A program made the translations under genes and the position numbers. Under the pieces are notes generated by a model. The model saw nothing but the letters and a program-made list of their open reading frames with translations. It made no database searches and had not been told where the DNA came from. Positions 7,859 to 14,531 of a DNA stretch of 22,636 nt are shown piece by piece. The DNA is from DASYUM01 sp036001225 (GTDB taxonomy: Bacteria > Methylomirabilota > Methylomirabilia > Rokubacteriales > DASRDR01), in the NCBI GenBank assembly GCA_036001225.1, contig DASYUM010000020.1, positions 1 to 22,636 of the forward strand, read 5' to 3'. Each line of letters opens with the position of its first letter. The stretch's first letter is position 1.

Positions 7859-7900
7859 GGCGCGCTCCTCCGGTGAAACGCCTCGGCGTGCCCGACCTCC
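7855..7900 (-). pseudogene. Orphan copy of the fbp 3' end
   Basis: The 31 nt at 7870-7900 are identical to 8729-8759 in fbp and encode EVGHAEAFHR. The final residues then differ: the orphan ends RSAP and stops TGA overlapping the fba start, while fbp now ends RPAT. The orphan is therefore probably the original fbp terminus, stranded when the TA pair entered. Confidence 0.75.
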
Positions 7901-7919
7901 GCTCCGGTAGCCGGACCGC

Positions 7920-8348
7920 CTACGACGGAACCAATGCGACGAAGCCCTCGGTGTGTGCGGCCGCGAGGAGCCGATCGTCGAGGGACACGAACTCGAGGGT
8001 AGGCGGCCGGCCCTCGGCCGAGCGGAATGCCGCGGCGAGCTGCAGGGCGTCGGCCGCGCGCAAGGCGTGGACCCGGAGAAACCGTCGGGCGGACTCGCGA
8101 AGCTCCTCGCCGGGCTCGACCTCGTGCCAGCTGCGTCGCAGCGCAGCCAGCCGGTCTAACGCGGCAGCGGTGACGCGCGGCGATAGCACGCCCTCTCGCT
8201 GTCGGCGGGCGATGGCTGACACACACTCCAGCTCTGTTCCCCACCAGGCGATGATCGACGGGTCTGTCCGGTACAGCCGGCGCGCCGCGGGGCTGGCCGT
8301 CTCGGGAACGAGCAGCGGTACAATTGCCGAACTGTCCCAGAACTTCAG
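7920..8348 (-). CDS. PIN-domain (VapC-like) toxin of a type II toxin-antitoxin pair
   Basis: This is a probable metal-dependent ribonuclease. Read from a CTG at 8346-8348 the protein is 142 aa and starts LKFWDSSAIVPLLVPETASP, with the first PIN aspartate in FWDSSA. IIAWWGTELECVSAI supplies the conserved Glu, HALRAADALQLAAAF the third acidic motif, and FVSLDDRLLAAA the C-terminal aspartates. No ATG, GTG or TTG occurs in frame near the start. The first conventional codon, GTG 8222, would cut off the first two acidic motifs, so the CTG, overlapping the antitoxin stop as CTGA, is the likely start. The pair sits between fbp and its orphan end. Self versus foreign origin is discussed in the findings. 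Confidence 0.8.
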   Translation of the reverse strand: MKFWDSSAIVPLLVPETASPAARRLYRTDPSIIAWWGTELECVSAIARRQREGVLSPRVTAAALDRLAALRRSWHEVEPGEELRESARRFLRVHALRAADALQLAAAFRSAEGRPPTLEFVSLDDRLLAAAHTEGFVALVPS

Positions 8349-8644
8349 CGGCCGCTCCGCCGCTCTTCGATCAGCGCCTCTACGACGCGGGCGGACTTCG
8401 GCAATCTCGGCCCTGGCTTCAAGATCAGCTTCAGCGGCGGCGGCGTCGCGCCCCGTCTGATCACGCCGCGCCGCTCCAGTCGGGCCAGGCGGCCGTCCGG
8501 ATCACCGGAGCCTTCCGCCAGAACCGATTCGAGGCGCGCGACCGGCCGACCACGATCGAGGATGAGCACCGTCTCGCCGTGCCGGACCCGATCGATGAGA
8601 GCGCTGAGCTGGTTCTTGGCCTGTGTTATGGTGGCCCGCTTCAT
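8345..8644 (-). CDS. Phd/YefM-family antitoxin
   Basis: This 99-aa antitoxin neutralises the PIN toxin encoded immediately downstream and probably represses its own promoter. MKRATITQAKNQLSALIDRV followed by GETVLILDRGRPVARLE is the Phd/YefM DNA-binding N-terminal domain. The C-terminal part (LKLILKPGPRLPKSARVVEA) is the usual toxin-neutralising tail. Start ATG 8642-8644 sits 6 nt after a -10 box, so the message is predicted leaderless. Phd-type antitoxin with a PIN toxin is a common mixed pairing. The stop overlaps the toxin's CTG start. Confidence 0.88.
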   Translation of the reverse strand: MKRATITQAKNQLSALIDRVRHGETVLILDRGRPVARLESVLAEGSGDPDGRLARLERRGVIRRGATPPPLKLILKPGPRLPKSARVVEALIEERRSGR

Positions 8645-8647
8645 GTG

Positions 8648-8679
8648 GCTAGACTAGCTTCATCGTTCTGGCCTGTCAA
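8648..8679 (-). promoter_or_regulatory. Promoter and palindromic operator of the Phd/PIN pair
   Basis: On the minus strand a perfect -35 TTGACA (complement of 8674-8679), a 17-nt spacer and TAGTCT (complement of 8651-8656) precede the ATG by 6 nt. The perfect palindrome GCTAGACTAGC (8648-8658) covers the -10 box, just where an autoregulating Phd-type antitoxin would bind. The promoter lies downstream of the fbp stop, inside the inserted segment. Confidence 0.72.
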
Positions 8680-8713
8680 GCGGGAGACGGCAGAAGCGCC
8701 GTCCCGGTTCGCG

Positions 8714-9724
8714 TCAGGTCGCCGGCCGCCGGTGAAACGCCTCGGCGTGCCCGACCTCCTCGGCGCTTCCGATGACGAGGGGCACGCGCTGGTGGTAGTC
8801 GGTGGCCACGATCTCCAGGATACGCTCGGTTCCGGTGCTGGCGCGCCCGCCGGCCTGCTCGGCCACCAGCCCGAGCGGCGCCGCCTCGTAGAGCAGCCGG
8901 AGCTTGCCGCCGGCGCGGGCGCCGCTGACCTCGGCGGGATAGAGGTAGACGCCGCCCTCCAGCAGCGTCCGGTGAAAGTCGGCGACCAGCGAGCCGACGT
9001 AGCGGAGGGAGTAGGCCCGGGCGCCGTCGCGCTCGTCGGCGAGGGAGGCGATGAACTCACGGGGCGCCGGGCCCCAGCGGTGCGAGTTCCCCTCGTTGAC
9101 GCTGTAGGTCTTCCCCCGCGCCGGCATGTGGAGGTCGGGGTGGGTGAGGACGAACTCGCCGGTCATGGTGTCGAGCGTGAGGCCATGGACGCCGCGGCCG
9201 GCGGTGTAGACGAGGACGGTTGCCGGGCCGTACATGATGTAGCCGGCCGCCACCTGGGTGGTGCCGGGGCCGAGGGCGTCGGCGGCGTGGCTGGCGGGAC
9301 CGCCCCCGGCCCGGACCGGCCGGATGCCGAAGATCGTGCCGACGATCCCGTTGATGTCGGTGTTGGACGAGCCGTCCACCGGGTCGAAGCAGACGAGGTA
9401 GCGGCTGGCCGCGCAGGCTTCGGGCAGGTGCAGGGGCTTTTCCAGCTCCTCGGAGACCATCGTGCAGACGAGGCCGCTGTGGCGGAGCACGTCCACCATC
9501 GCCGCGTTCGCCCACCGGTCGAGCTCCTTCACCCGCTCCCCCTGGACGTTGATCTCTCCCGTCTCGCCGAGCCGGCCGGTCAGCGCCGCCCGGCCGACCT
9601 CGCGCGCGATGATCTTGCCGGCCAGCGCCAGCTCGGCGAGGAGCGCGGCCAGCTCTTCGGTCAGCGGAGCGTGGTCCACCCGTTGCTGGCGGAGGTGGTG
9701 GGAGAGGACCAGGCCGGTGTTCAC
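8714..9724 (-). CDS. fbp: Fructose-1,6-bisphosphatase class I
   Basis: The enzyme hydrolyses fructose-1,6-bisphosphate to fructose-6-phosphate, a committed step of gluconeogenesis. It is 336 aa, normal for the family. GKIIAREV (about 36-43), GETGEINVQGERVKELD, the metal-binding SEE (91-93), FDPVDGSSNTDINGIVGT (113-130), SVNEGNSHRW, and RYVGSLVADFHRTLLEGGVY with YPAEVSGARAGGKLRLLYEA are all present. GTG 9722-9724 overlaps the pgl stop (GTGA). The final codons (RPAT) differ from the orphan end at 7855, so this 3' terminus was probably replaced when the TA pair inserted. Confidence 0.95.
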   Translation of the reverse strand: MNTGLVLSHHLRQQRVDHAPLTEELAALLAELALAGKIIAREVGRAALTGRLGETGEINVQGERVKELDRWANAAMVDVLRHSGLVCTMVSEELEKPLHLPEACAASRYLVCFDPVDGSSNTDINGIVGTIFGIRPVRAGGGPASHAADALGPGTTQVAAGYIMYGPATVLVYTAGRGVHGLTLDTMTGEFVLTHPDLHMPARGKTYSVNEGNSHRWGPAPREFIASLADERDGARAYSLRYVGSLVADFHRTLLEGGVYLYPAEVSGARAGGKLRLLYEAAPLGLVAEQAGGRASTGTERILEIVATDYHQRVPLVIGSAEEVGHAEAFHRRPAT

Positions 9725-10497
9725 GACGTCGGGATGCCGATGGATGACGACGTCAGCGCCGCCGCGGCGGCCCGGTCCACGAGCCACACCAGGTGACCGG
9801 CCTCGGGCCGGACGGCCTGGGCGGGGAGCCGCTGGGGATCGACCGGCCCCTCCAGCACTTCGCGCAGGGTGGCGGCCTTGTCGGCCCCGGCGACCAGAAA
9901 GAGGACCCGGGCGGCGCGGTTGAGGATCGGCAGCGTCAGCGTGATGCGGTGCGTGCCGAGCCCCGGCACGGCGTTCGCCACCACCCACCGCCGCCGCTCG
10001 GCGAGGGCGGCGGTGCCGGGGAAGAGCGAGGCGGTGTGGCCATCGGCGCCCATGCCGAGCAGGACGAGGTCGAACACCGGCGGCCGCTCGCCCGGGACGC
10101 CGCCGAGCACGCGGGCGATCTCGGCCTCGTAGGCCGCGGCCGCCGCCGCCGGGTCGGCCGCCTCGCCGGCGATCCGGTGCACGCGCTCGGGTGGAATTCC
10201 GACGGGGTCGAGAAGGGCGGCCCGGGCCATCCGGTAGTTCGACTCGGGGTGGTCGGGCGGCACCCAGCGCTCGTCGCCCCAGAAGACCTCGGCCCGCGAC
10301 CACGGCACCTCGTGTCGCCAGGGTGGCCCGGCCAGGCGCTCGAAGAGCGCGCGCGGCGTCGTGCCTCCCGAGAGCGCGACGGCGAACCGGCCCTGGGCGG
10401 CGACGGTCTCGCGGGCCGCCGCCGCGACGCGGCCGGCCGCTTCGTCGGCGAGGGCGGCCGGGTCGTCGAGCACGACGACGATGGGCTCGCCCGTCAC
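9721..10497 (-). CDS. pgl: 6-phosphogluconolactonase (DevB type)
   Basis: The enzyme hydrolyses 6-phosphogluconolactone to 6-phosphogluconate in the oxidative pentose phosphate pathway. The 258-aa protein contains VALSGGTTPRALFERL, EVFWGDERWVPPDHPESNYR, FDLVLLGMGADGHTASLFPG and LPILNRAARVLFLVAGADKA, all standard Pgl motifs. Start GTG 10495-10497 lies 2 nt after the TAG of an orphan gnd 3' end, so it was originally almost fused to gnd. It now follows hairpin element B. Its stop overlaps the fbp start. No zwf is in the window to make its substrate. Confidence 0.93.
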   Translation of the reverse strand: MTGEPIVVVLDDPAALADEAAGRVAAAARETVAAQGRFAVALSGGTTPRALFERLAGPPWRHEVPWSRAEVFWGDERWVPPDHPESNYRMARAALLDPVGIPPERVHRIAGEAADPAAAAAAYEAEIARVLGGVPGERPPVFDLVLLGMGADGHTASLFPGTAALAERRRWVVANAVPGLGTHRITLTLPILNRAARVLFLVAGADKAATLREVLEGPVDPQRLPAQAVRPEAGHLVWLVDRAAAAALTSSSIGIPTS

Positions 10498-10500
10498 GCC

Positions 10501-10553
10501 TAGTCGACCTTGCGCACGGCGTGGCCCCCGAAGGCGTTGCGGAGGGCCGCCAG
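10501..10553 (-). pseudogene. Orphan copy of the gnd 3' end
   Basis: 10504-10553 matches 10693-10742 at 48 of 50 positions. It encodes LAALRNAFGGHAVRKVD and its own stop TAG, against ...KVE and TGA in the functional gene. One internal difference is synonymous (GCG/GCC), one is AAG/AAA, and then D/E and stop/stop. It keeps the 2-nt junction with pgl and is probably the original gnd end. Confidence 0.8.
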
Positions 10554-10688
10554 ACGGCTCGGAGGGGGGCTCTGCCCCCCTTCCGAACCTCCCCCCGGGA
10601 TCGGTTGCGCCGGCAAAGCCGGCGCTCGGAGCGCCTCGGTCCTGAGCGCGCGGACCTTCAGGGTCGTGCTGGTGTCTGTCACCATGGC
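10554..10688 (+). repeat. Hairpin element B between duplicated gnd ends
   Basis: It holds TCGGA-G6-CTCTG-C6-TTCCGA (about 10559-10585), then GCGCCGGC-AAA-GCCGGCGC (10607-10625) and an overlapping GCGCT-CGG-AGCGC. It aligns with the reverse complement of element C, sharing CGGTTGCG, CGGCAAAGCCG and GCTCGGAGCGC. Immediately after the gnd stop the minus strand reads GCC ATG and an open frame MVTDTSTTLKVRALRTEA, which could be the start of another lineage's next gene, now broken. Confidence 0.75.
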
Positions 10689-11588
10689 TCACTCGACTTT
10701 GCGCACGGCGTGGCCCCCGAAGGCGTTGCGGAGGGCGGCCAGCATGCGGTCGGCGAACGGGTCGGTCTCGCGCGAGCGGAAGCGCACGAAGAGGGAGGCC
10801 GCGATGGTCCAGGCGGGGACGTCGTGGTCGATGGCGTCCAGCACGGTCCACCGCCCCTCGCCCGAGTCCTCCACGTAGCCCTTGATCTTCTCGAGCCGCG
10901 GGTCGTGCTCGAGGGCCATCGCCGCCAGCTCCAGGAGCCACGAGCGGACCACGCTGCCCTGCTGCCACAGCTTCGCGATCCGGGGCAGATCGAGGCCGAA
11001 CGGGCTCTTGTGCATCAGCTCGAAACCCTCGGCGTAGGCCTGCATGAGGGCGTACTCGATGCCGTTGTGGACCATCTTCACGTAGTGACCGGCGCCGTGG
11101 GAGCCCATGTAGGCGTAGCCGTCCTCGGGGGCGAGGGTCCGGAAGATCGGCTCCAGCCGGCGGAAGATCGCCTCCTCCCCGCCGATCATCAGGCAGTAGC
11201 CGACCTTGAGCCCCCAGATCCCGCCGCTCGTTCCCGCGTCCACGTAGTGAAGGCCGAGGGGCCCGAGCTCGGCCGCCCGCCGGGCGTCGTCGTGGAAGTT
11301 CGAGTTGCCGCCGTCGATGATGACGTCGTCCCGGGCCAGCAATTTCGCCAGAGTGGCGATCGTCTCCTCGGTCGGCGGGCCGGCCGGGACCATCACCCAC
11401 ACGGCGCGGGGCGGGGTCAGCTGGGCCACCAGGTCGGCCACCGTCTTGGCGCCGACCGCGCCGTGCCCTTCGGCCTCGCGGATCTTGTCGGCCGACCGGT
11501 CGAAGGCGACGACCCGGTGGCGGTCGCGCTGGAGCCGCGTGACCATGTTCATGCCCATCCGGCCCAGACCGACGAATCCGAGTTCCAT
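10689..11588 (-). CDS. gnd: 6-phosphogluconate dehydrogenase, decarboxylating (short type)
   Basis: The enzyme oxidises and decarboxylates 6-phosphogluconate to ribulose-5-phosphate, reducing NAD(P)+. At 299 aa it is the short GntZ/YqeC-like form. MELGFVGLGRMGMNM is the Rossmann start. VIIDGGNSNFHDD (89-101) and GTSGGIWGLKVGYCLMIGG (119-137) are substrate-binding. SHGAGHYVKMVHNGIEYALM carries the catalytic Lys (about 171) and Asn. SGEGRWTVLDAIDHDVPAW closes the helical domain. ATG 11586-11588 overlaps the rpiA stop (TGATG) and has the SD GGAGGAG. The last 17 codons are duplicated at 10501, so the present 3' end was probably acquired with element B. Confidence 0.95.
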   Translation of the reverse strand: MELGFVGLGRMGMNMVTRLQRDRHRVVAFDRSADKIREAEGHGAVGAKTVADLVAQLTPPRAVWVMVPAGPPTEETIATLAKLLARDDVIIDGGNSNFHDDARRAAELGPLGLHYVDAGTSGGIWGLKVGYCLMIGGEEAIFRRLEPIFRTLAPEDGYAYMGSHGAGHYVKMVHNGIEYALMQAYAEGFELMHKSPFGLDLPRIAKLWQQGSVVRSWLLELAAMALEHDPRLEKIKGYVEDSGEGRWTVLDAIDHDVPAWTIAASLFVRFRSRETDPFADRMLAALRNAFGGHAVRKVE

Positions 11589-12322
11589 CACTCGCTCCTC
11601 CGTGAAGCGGCCGACGCGACGCGGTCCAGCGTCCGGACGCGGCCGGCCTCGGCCACCAGGACGGTATCGGCGGTGCCGAAGAAGAACCCCGTGTCCACCA
11701 CGCCGGGGATGCGGCGGATCTCGGCGTCCACCGCCGCCGGGTCGTCGGGGGGCTCGATCGCGCAGTCGAGGATCAGGTTGCCGTTGTCGCTGACGAACGG
11801 CCGCCCGTCGGTCTCGCGCAGGCGGGGCCGGCAGCCGAGCGCCTCCAGCCGCCGCTCGCAGAGAGGGCGCCCGAACGGGACGACCTCCACCGGGAGCCGG
11901 CCGCGGGTCCCCAGCCGCGGCACCAGCTTGTCGGCGGTGACCAGGATGACCTGGCGCCGCGAGGCGGCGGCCACGATGCGCTCCCGCACCAGCGCGCCGC
12001 CGTAGCCCTTGACCAGGTTCAGCGCGGGATCCACCTCGTCGGCGCCGTCCACCGTCAGGTCGAGGAGGTTGCGGTCCAGCTCGGCGAGGGGGATGCCGAC
12101 CTCGCGGGCGAGCGTCGCCGTGGCTTCCGAGGTCGGGACCCCGCACGCGCGCAGCCCGGCGCCGACCCGGCCGCCGAGGGCGCGGATGAAGGCCGCGGCC
12201 GCCCGGCCCGAGCCGAGGCCGATCCGGAGCGCGCGGGTCGAGGGCTCGGGCAGCACGGTCAGCGCGTGGGCGGCGAGCCGGGCGAGGTCCTCGACGATCA
12301 CCGGCGGCCCGTCGGTGGTCAT
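11588..12322 (-). CDS. rpiA: Ribose-5-phosphate isomerase A
   Basis: The enzyme interconverts ribulose-5-phosphate and ribose-5-phosphate. The 244-aa protein has IGLGSGRAAAAFIRAL (phosphate loop, about 33-48), TSEATATLAREVGIPLAEL, DLTVDGADEVDPALNLVKGY with the catalytic Asp and Lys, ERIVAAASRRQVILVTADKL and PGVVDTGFFFGTADTVLV near the end. It is the first gene of the minus-strand sugar-phosphate operon. A TATGCT box (complement of 12333-12338) lies 10 nt before the ATG, again giving a very short leader. The preceding 109-bp gap also holds the promoter of the divergent RHH/PIN pair. Confidence 0.94.
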   Translation of the reverse strand: MTTDGPPVIVEDLARLAAHALTVLPEPSTRALRIGLGSGRAAAAFIRALGGRVGAGLRACGVPTSEATATLAREVGIPLAELDRNLLDLTVDGADEVDPALNLVKGYGGALVRERIVAAASRRQVILVTADKLVPRLGTRGRLPVEVVPFGRPLCERRLEALGCRPRLRETDGRPFVSDNGNLILDCAIEPPDDPAAVDAEIRRIPGVVDTGFFFGTADTVLVAEAGRVRTLDRVASAASRRSE

Positions 12323-12332
12323 GGTGGGCGGT

Positions 12333-12338
12333 AGCATA
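12333..12338 (-). promoter_or_regulatory. Possible -10 box of the rpiA operon
   Basis: TATGCT on the minus strand is 10 nt upstream of the rpiA ATG. No convincing -35 is visible 17-18 nt further up, so this is tentative. Confidence 0.3.
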
Positions 12339-12391
12339 GCAGGATTCGCGGGTCCTTGCGCCGGCGTCGCGGTGGGCGGTGGCGGTGGTGG

Positions 12392-12407
12392 ACTAGTGTA
12401 GTACAAT
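12392..12407 (+). promoter_or_regulatory. -10 box and operator-like palindrome of the RHH/PIN pair
   Basis: TACAAT (12402-12407) is a good -10, overlapped by ACTA-GTG-TAGT (12392-12402), an inverted repeat of the short type bound by ribbon-helix-helix antitoxins. An AGGG ribosome-binding site (12420-12423) is 8 nt before the ATG. The -35 is weak. Confidence 0.45.
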
Positions 12408-12431
12408 GGCGTCATACGCAGGGAAACCGAC

Positions 12432-12704
12432 ATGCCCACCAGCGTTCGCCTCGATGCCAAGACCGAAGGCCTCGTGAACCGCCTGGTCCGCCAGTCCGGC
12501 CGGACCAAGTCCGAAGTGATCCGGGATGCCATCCGCTTGCTGGCGGAGACGCAGGCCCGGCAAGGCCGAGCCGGGCCTCTGTATCAAAGGATTGCCCATC
12601 TGATCGGCGTGGCCGACAGCGGCGGAGCGAAGTTGTCGGAGCGCACCGGAGAGCGGTTCCGCCAGCTCTTGCTGGAACGCGCGCGTGAACGCGGTTCTCG
12701 TTGA
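12432..12704 (+). CDS. Ribbon-helix-helix (CopG-like) antitoxin
   Basis: This 90-aa antitoxin has a ribbon-helix-helix N-terminal domain: MPTSVRLDAKTEGLVNRLVR, then SGRTKSEVIRDAIRLLAE. The strand residues alternate polar and hydrophobic, followed by two helices, as in the CopG/VapB/Arc fold. The C-terminal half (AHLIGVADSGGAKLSERTGE) should wrap the toxin; this 'IGVADSG' tail is common in VapB partners of PIN toxins. It overlaps the toxin gene by 20 nt, and it is divergent from rpiA. Confidence 0.85.
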   Translation: MPTSVRLDAKTEGLVNRLVRQSGRTKSEVIRDAIRLLAETQARQGRAGPLYQRIAHLIGVADSGGAKLSERTGERFRQLLLERARERGSR

Positions 12705-13095
12705 TGCGGGTCCTCTCGTCGCCCTGTTCGATCGCAGCGACCCCCACCATTCGAGGTGCCGGCGCAGTCTTCGGGCGCTGACCAGTCCGCTGGTGACCGT
12801 CTGGCCAGTCGTGACCGAAGCGGCGTACTTGCTGGGTTTCGCGGGAGAGGCCCAGGAGGCGCTCTTCGAGATGCTCACTACCGACGTGCTGGGCCTGCTT
12901 CCGCTGGATGCACGAGATGTCACCCGGATGCGCGACCTCATGCGGAAGTACCGAGATCTGCCGATGGATCTCGCCGACGCGGCGCTCGTTCGGGTGGCCG
13001 AGCGGGAAGGGATCTCCCGGATCTTCACGCTCGATCGCCGAGACTTCAGCCTCTACCGTCCCGCCCGGATCGGCCGGTTCGCGATCATTCCATAG
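12685..13095 (+). CDS. PIN-domain (VapC-like) toxin
   Basis: This probable endoribonuclease, 136 aa, starts at GTG 12685 with VNAVLVDAGPLVALFDRSDP (first catalytic Asp). VWPVVTEAAYLLGF supplies the Glu, DLPMDLADAALVRVAE the third acidic motif, and IFTLDRRDFSLYRP the fourth. These are the four acidic PIN motifs in order. The 20-nt overlap with the antitoxin gene is typical of coupled pairs. Its stop lies inside the tail of the convergent MFS remnant (11-bp tail-to-tail overlap). Confidence 0.88.
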   Translation: MNAVLVDAGPLVALFDRSDPHHSRCRRSLRALTSPLVTVWPVVTEAAYLLGFAGEAQEALFEMLTTDVLGLLPLDARDVTRMRDLMRKYRDLPMDLADAALVRVAEREGISRIFTLDRRDFSLYRPARIGRFAIIP

Positions 13096-13492
13096 CGGCG
13101 TAGACGTTCCGGCCGCGCGTTTCCGGCAGGAAGAACGTCGTGGCGGCGGCGGCCAGCACGAGGCCGGCGCACACCGAGAAGGCCGCCCGGTACGCCGCCA
13201 CCGGATAGACGCGCGCGTCGCCGGCCGGCGCGCCGGTCCCCTGGGCGTCCAGCACCGCCCCGATCACACCCTGGGTGAGGGCCGCCCCCAGCAGTCCGCC
13301 GAGGTTCACCACGCCGACCGCGATGCCGGCGAGATGGGGCGGGTTTACCTCACGCCCGATCGGCCACGTCAGGACGTAGGCCGTGCCCGCCGCGCCCATC
13401 CCGAGGAACAGCAGGTAGAGGCCGGCCAGGGGCAGGCGGCCGAGGGTGGCGACGAGGACGATCCACAGGACGAGCAGGCCGGGACCGCCCAC
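13085..13492 (-). pseudogene. C-terminal remnant of an MFS transporter
   Basis: About 135 codons remain of a family that is normally 400-450 aa. LLVLWIVLVATLGRLPLAGL, the segment around GLYLLFLGMGAAGTAYVLTW, GIAVGVVNLGGLLGAALTQG and AFSVCAGLVLAAAATTFFLP are the last four membrane helices, ending PETRGRNVYAAME. The first eight helices are absent. Upstream, the frame runs into Gly/Pro-rich spacer and then livM within about 50 bp. It could be translated from GTG 13490-13492 but cannot form a complete transporter. Confidence 0.7.
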
Positions 13493-13541
13493 ATGGCCCA
13501 GACCCGGGCCGGGCCCGGCGGGGCGGCCGGTGCGGGCACCG

Positions 13542-14531
13542 TCACCCGGACTGCGGCACCGCCGGCGGCGGTCGGCGCAGAAGCTGCTGGAGGCTCCCGT
13601 AGATCCCGGACGGCAGGAAGATGATGAACAGCATGAGCAGGAGCCCGTAGATCGTCTCGGCCATCCCGATGAAGCGAAGGCCGAAGACGACCCGCAGGTA
13701 CTCGCTGAGGGCGATCGTGAGGGCGGTCCCCACGGTGGGACCGAGCAGCGAGTACATCCCGCCCAGCACCACCGCGAACACGATGCGGAGCGACACCCCG
13801 ATCCCGGACAGCGTGTCCGGGTTCACGTAGGAGATGTACTGGGCGTAGGCGATCCCACCCACCGCGGTGAGGGCCGCCGACAACACCGTGATCGCGAGCT
13901 TGAAGCGGGTCACGTGAATGCCGACGGACGCGGCGGCGGTCTCGTCCTCGCCGATCGCCTCCATCGCCGAGCGCGCCATGCTCCGGTCGAGCCGGGCCCA
14001 GACGTACAGCCCGGCCAGCCACAGGACCAGGACGCCGTAGTAGAAGACCCGCTTGTCCGCGAACTGGATGGCCAGCAGGCTGTCGCGGCCCGCCGGCCGG
14101 ACGGTCAACCCCAGGGATCCGCCGGTCCAGTCCCGCTCGGCGATGATGGAGAGCCGCACCACCTCGCCGACCGCCAGGGTGACCAGGGCGAAGTAATGGC
14201 CCACCACCTGGAAGCGGGAGCAGGGATAGCCGACGACGAGGGCGAGGAGGACCGTGACGGCGACGGCCACGACCCCGCCCAGCCACGGCGTGAGCCCGTA
14301 GGCGTTCCAGAGGAGGGTGGTCGTGTAGGCGCCGACCCCCAGGAAGGCCCCGTGACCGAGCGAGACCAGCCCGAAGCGGCCCATCAGCGCCCAGGCGCCG
14401 CCGATGAACGACCAGATCAGGATCTGCACCATGACGTGCACGACGTAGTCGCGCATCCCCCCCATCGGCAACCACGGCGCGAGGCCGAGGAGGGCGAGCA
14501 GGACACCGCCGGCCAGGCGGCCGATCGTCAT
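13542..14531 (-). CDS. livM: Branched-chain amino-acid-type ABC transporter permease LivM
   Basis: This inner-membrane permease of 329 aa has about nine to ten hydrophobic segments. MTIGRLAGGVLLALLGLAPW opens it; WSFIGGAWALMGRFGLVSLG is the LivM N-terminal signature; GSLGLTVRPAGRD is the periplasmic loop. TAASVGIHVTRFKLAITVLS is the cytoplasmic coupling region (preceded by AIGEDE), which contacts the ATPases. YISYVNPDTLSGIGVSLRIV and PSGIYGSLQQLLRR finish it. ATG 14529-14531 overlaps the livH stop (ATGA). The ligand may be an amino acid, urea or an aromatic acid. Confidence 0.93.
   Translation of the reverse strand: MTIGRLAGGVLLALLGLAPWLPMGGMRDYVVHVMVQILIWSFIGGAWALMGRFGLVSLGHGAFLGVGAYTTTLLWNAYGLTPWLGGVVAVAVTVLLALVVGYPCSRFQVVGHYFALVTLAVGEVVRLSIIAERDWTGGSLGLTVRPAGRDSLLAIQFADKRVFYYGVLVLWLAGLYVWARLDRSMARSAMEAIGEDETAAASVGIHVTRFKLAITVLSAALTAVGGIAYAQYISYVNPDTLSGIGVSLRIVFAVVLGGMYSLLGPTVGTALTIALSEYLRVVFGLRFIGMAETIYGLLLMLFIIFLPSGIYGSLQQLLRRPPPAVPQSG

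Noticed and set aside
10500..10685. 61-residue frame through element B into the gnd tail
   Set aside because: It is the orphan gnd end plus hairpin sequence. It may contain a broken start of another gene but has no coding character of its own.
12323..12431. Gene-end duplication at the second TA pair
   Set aside because: I compared the flanks with rpiA and the MFS tail and found no repeated terminus.
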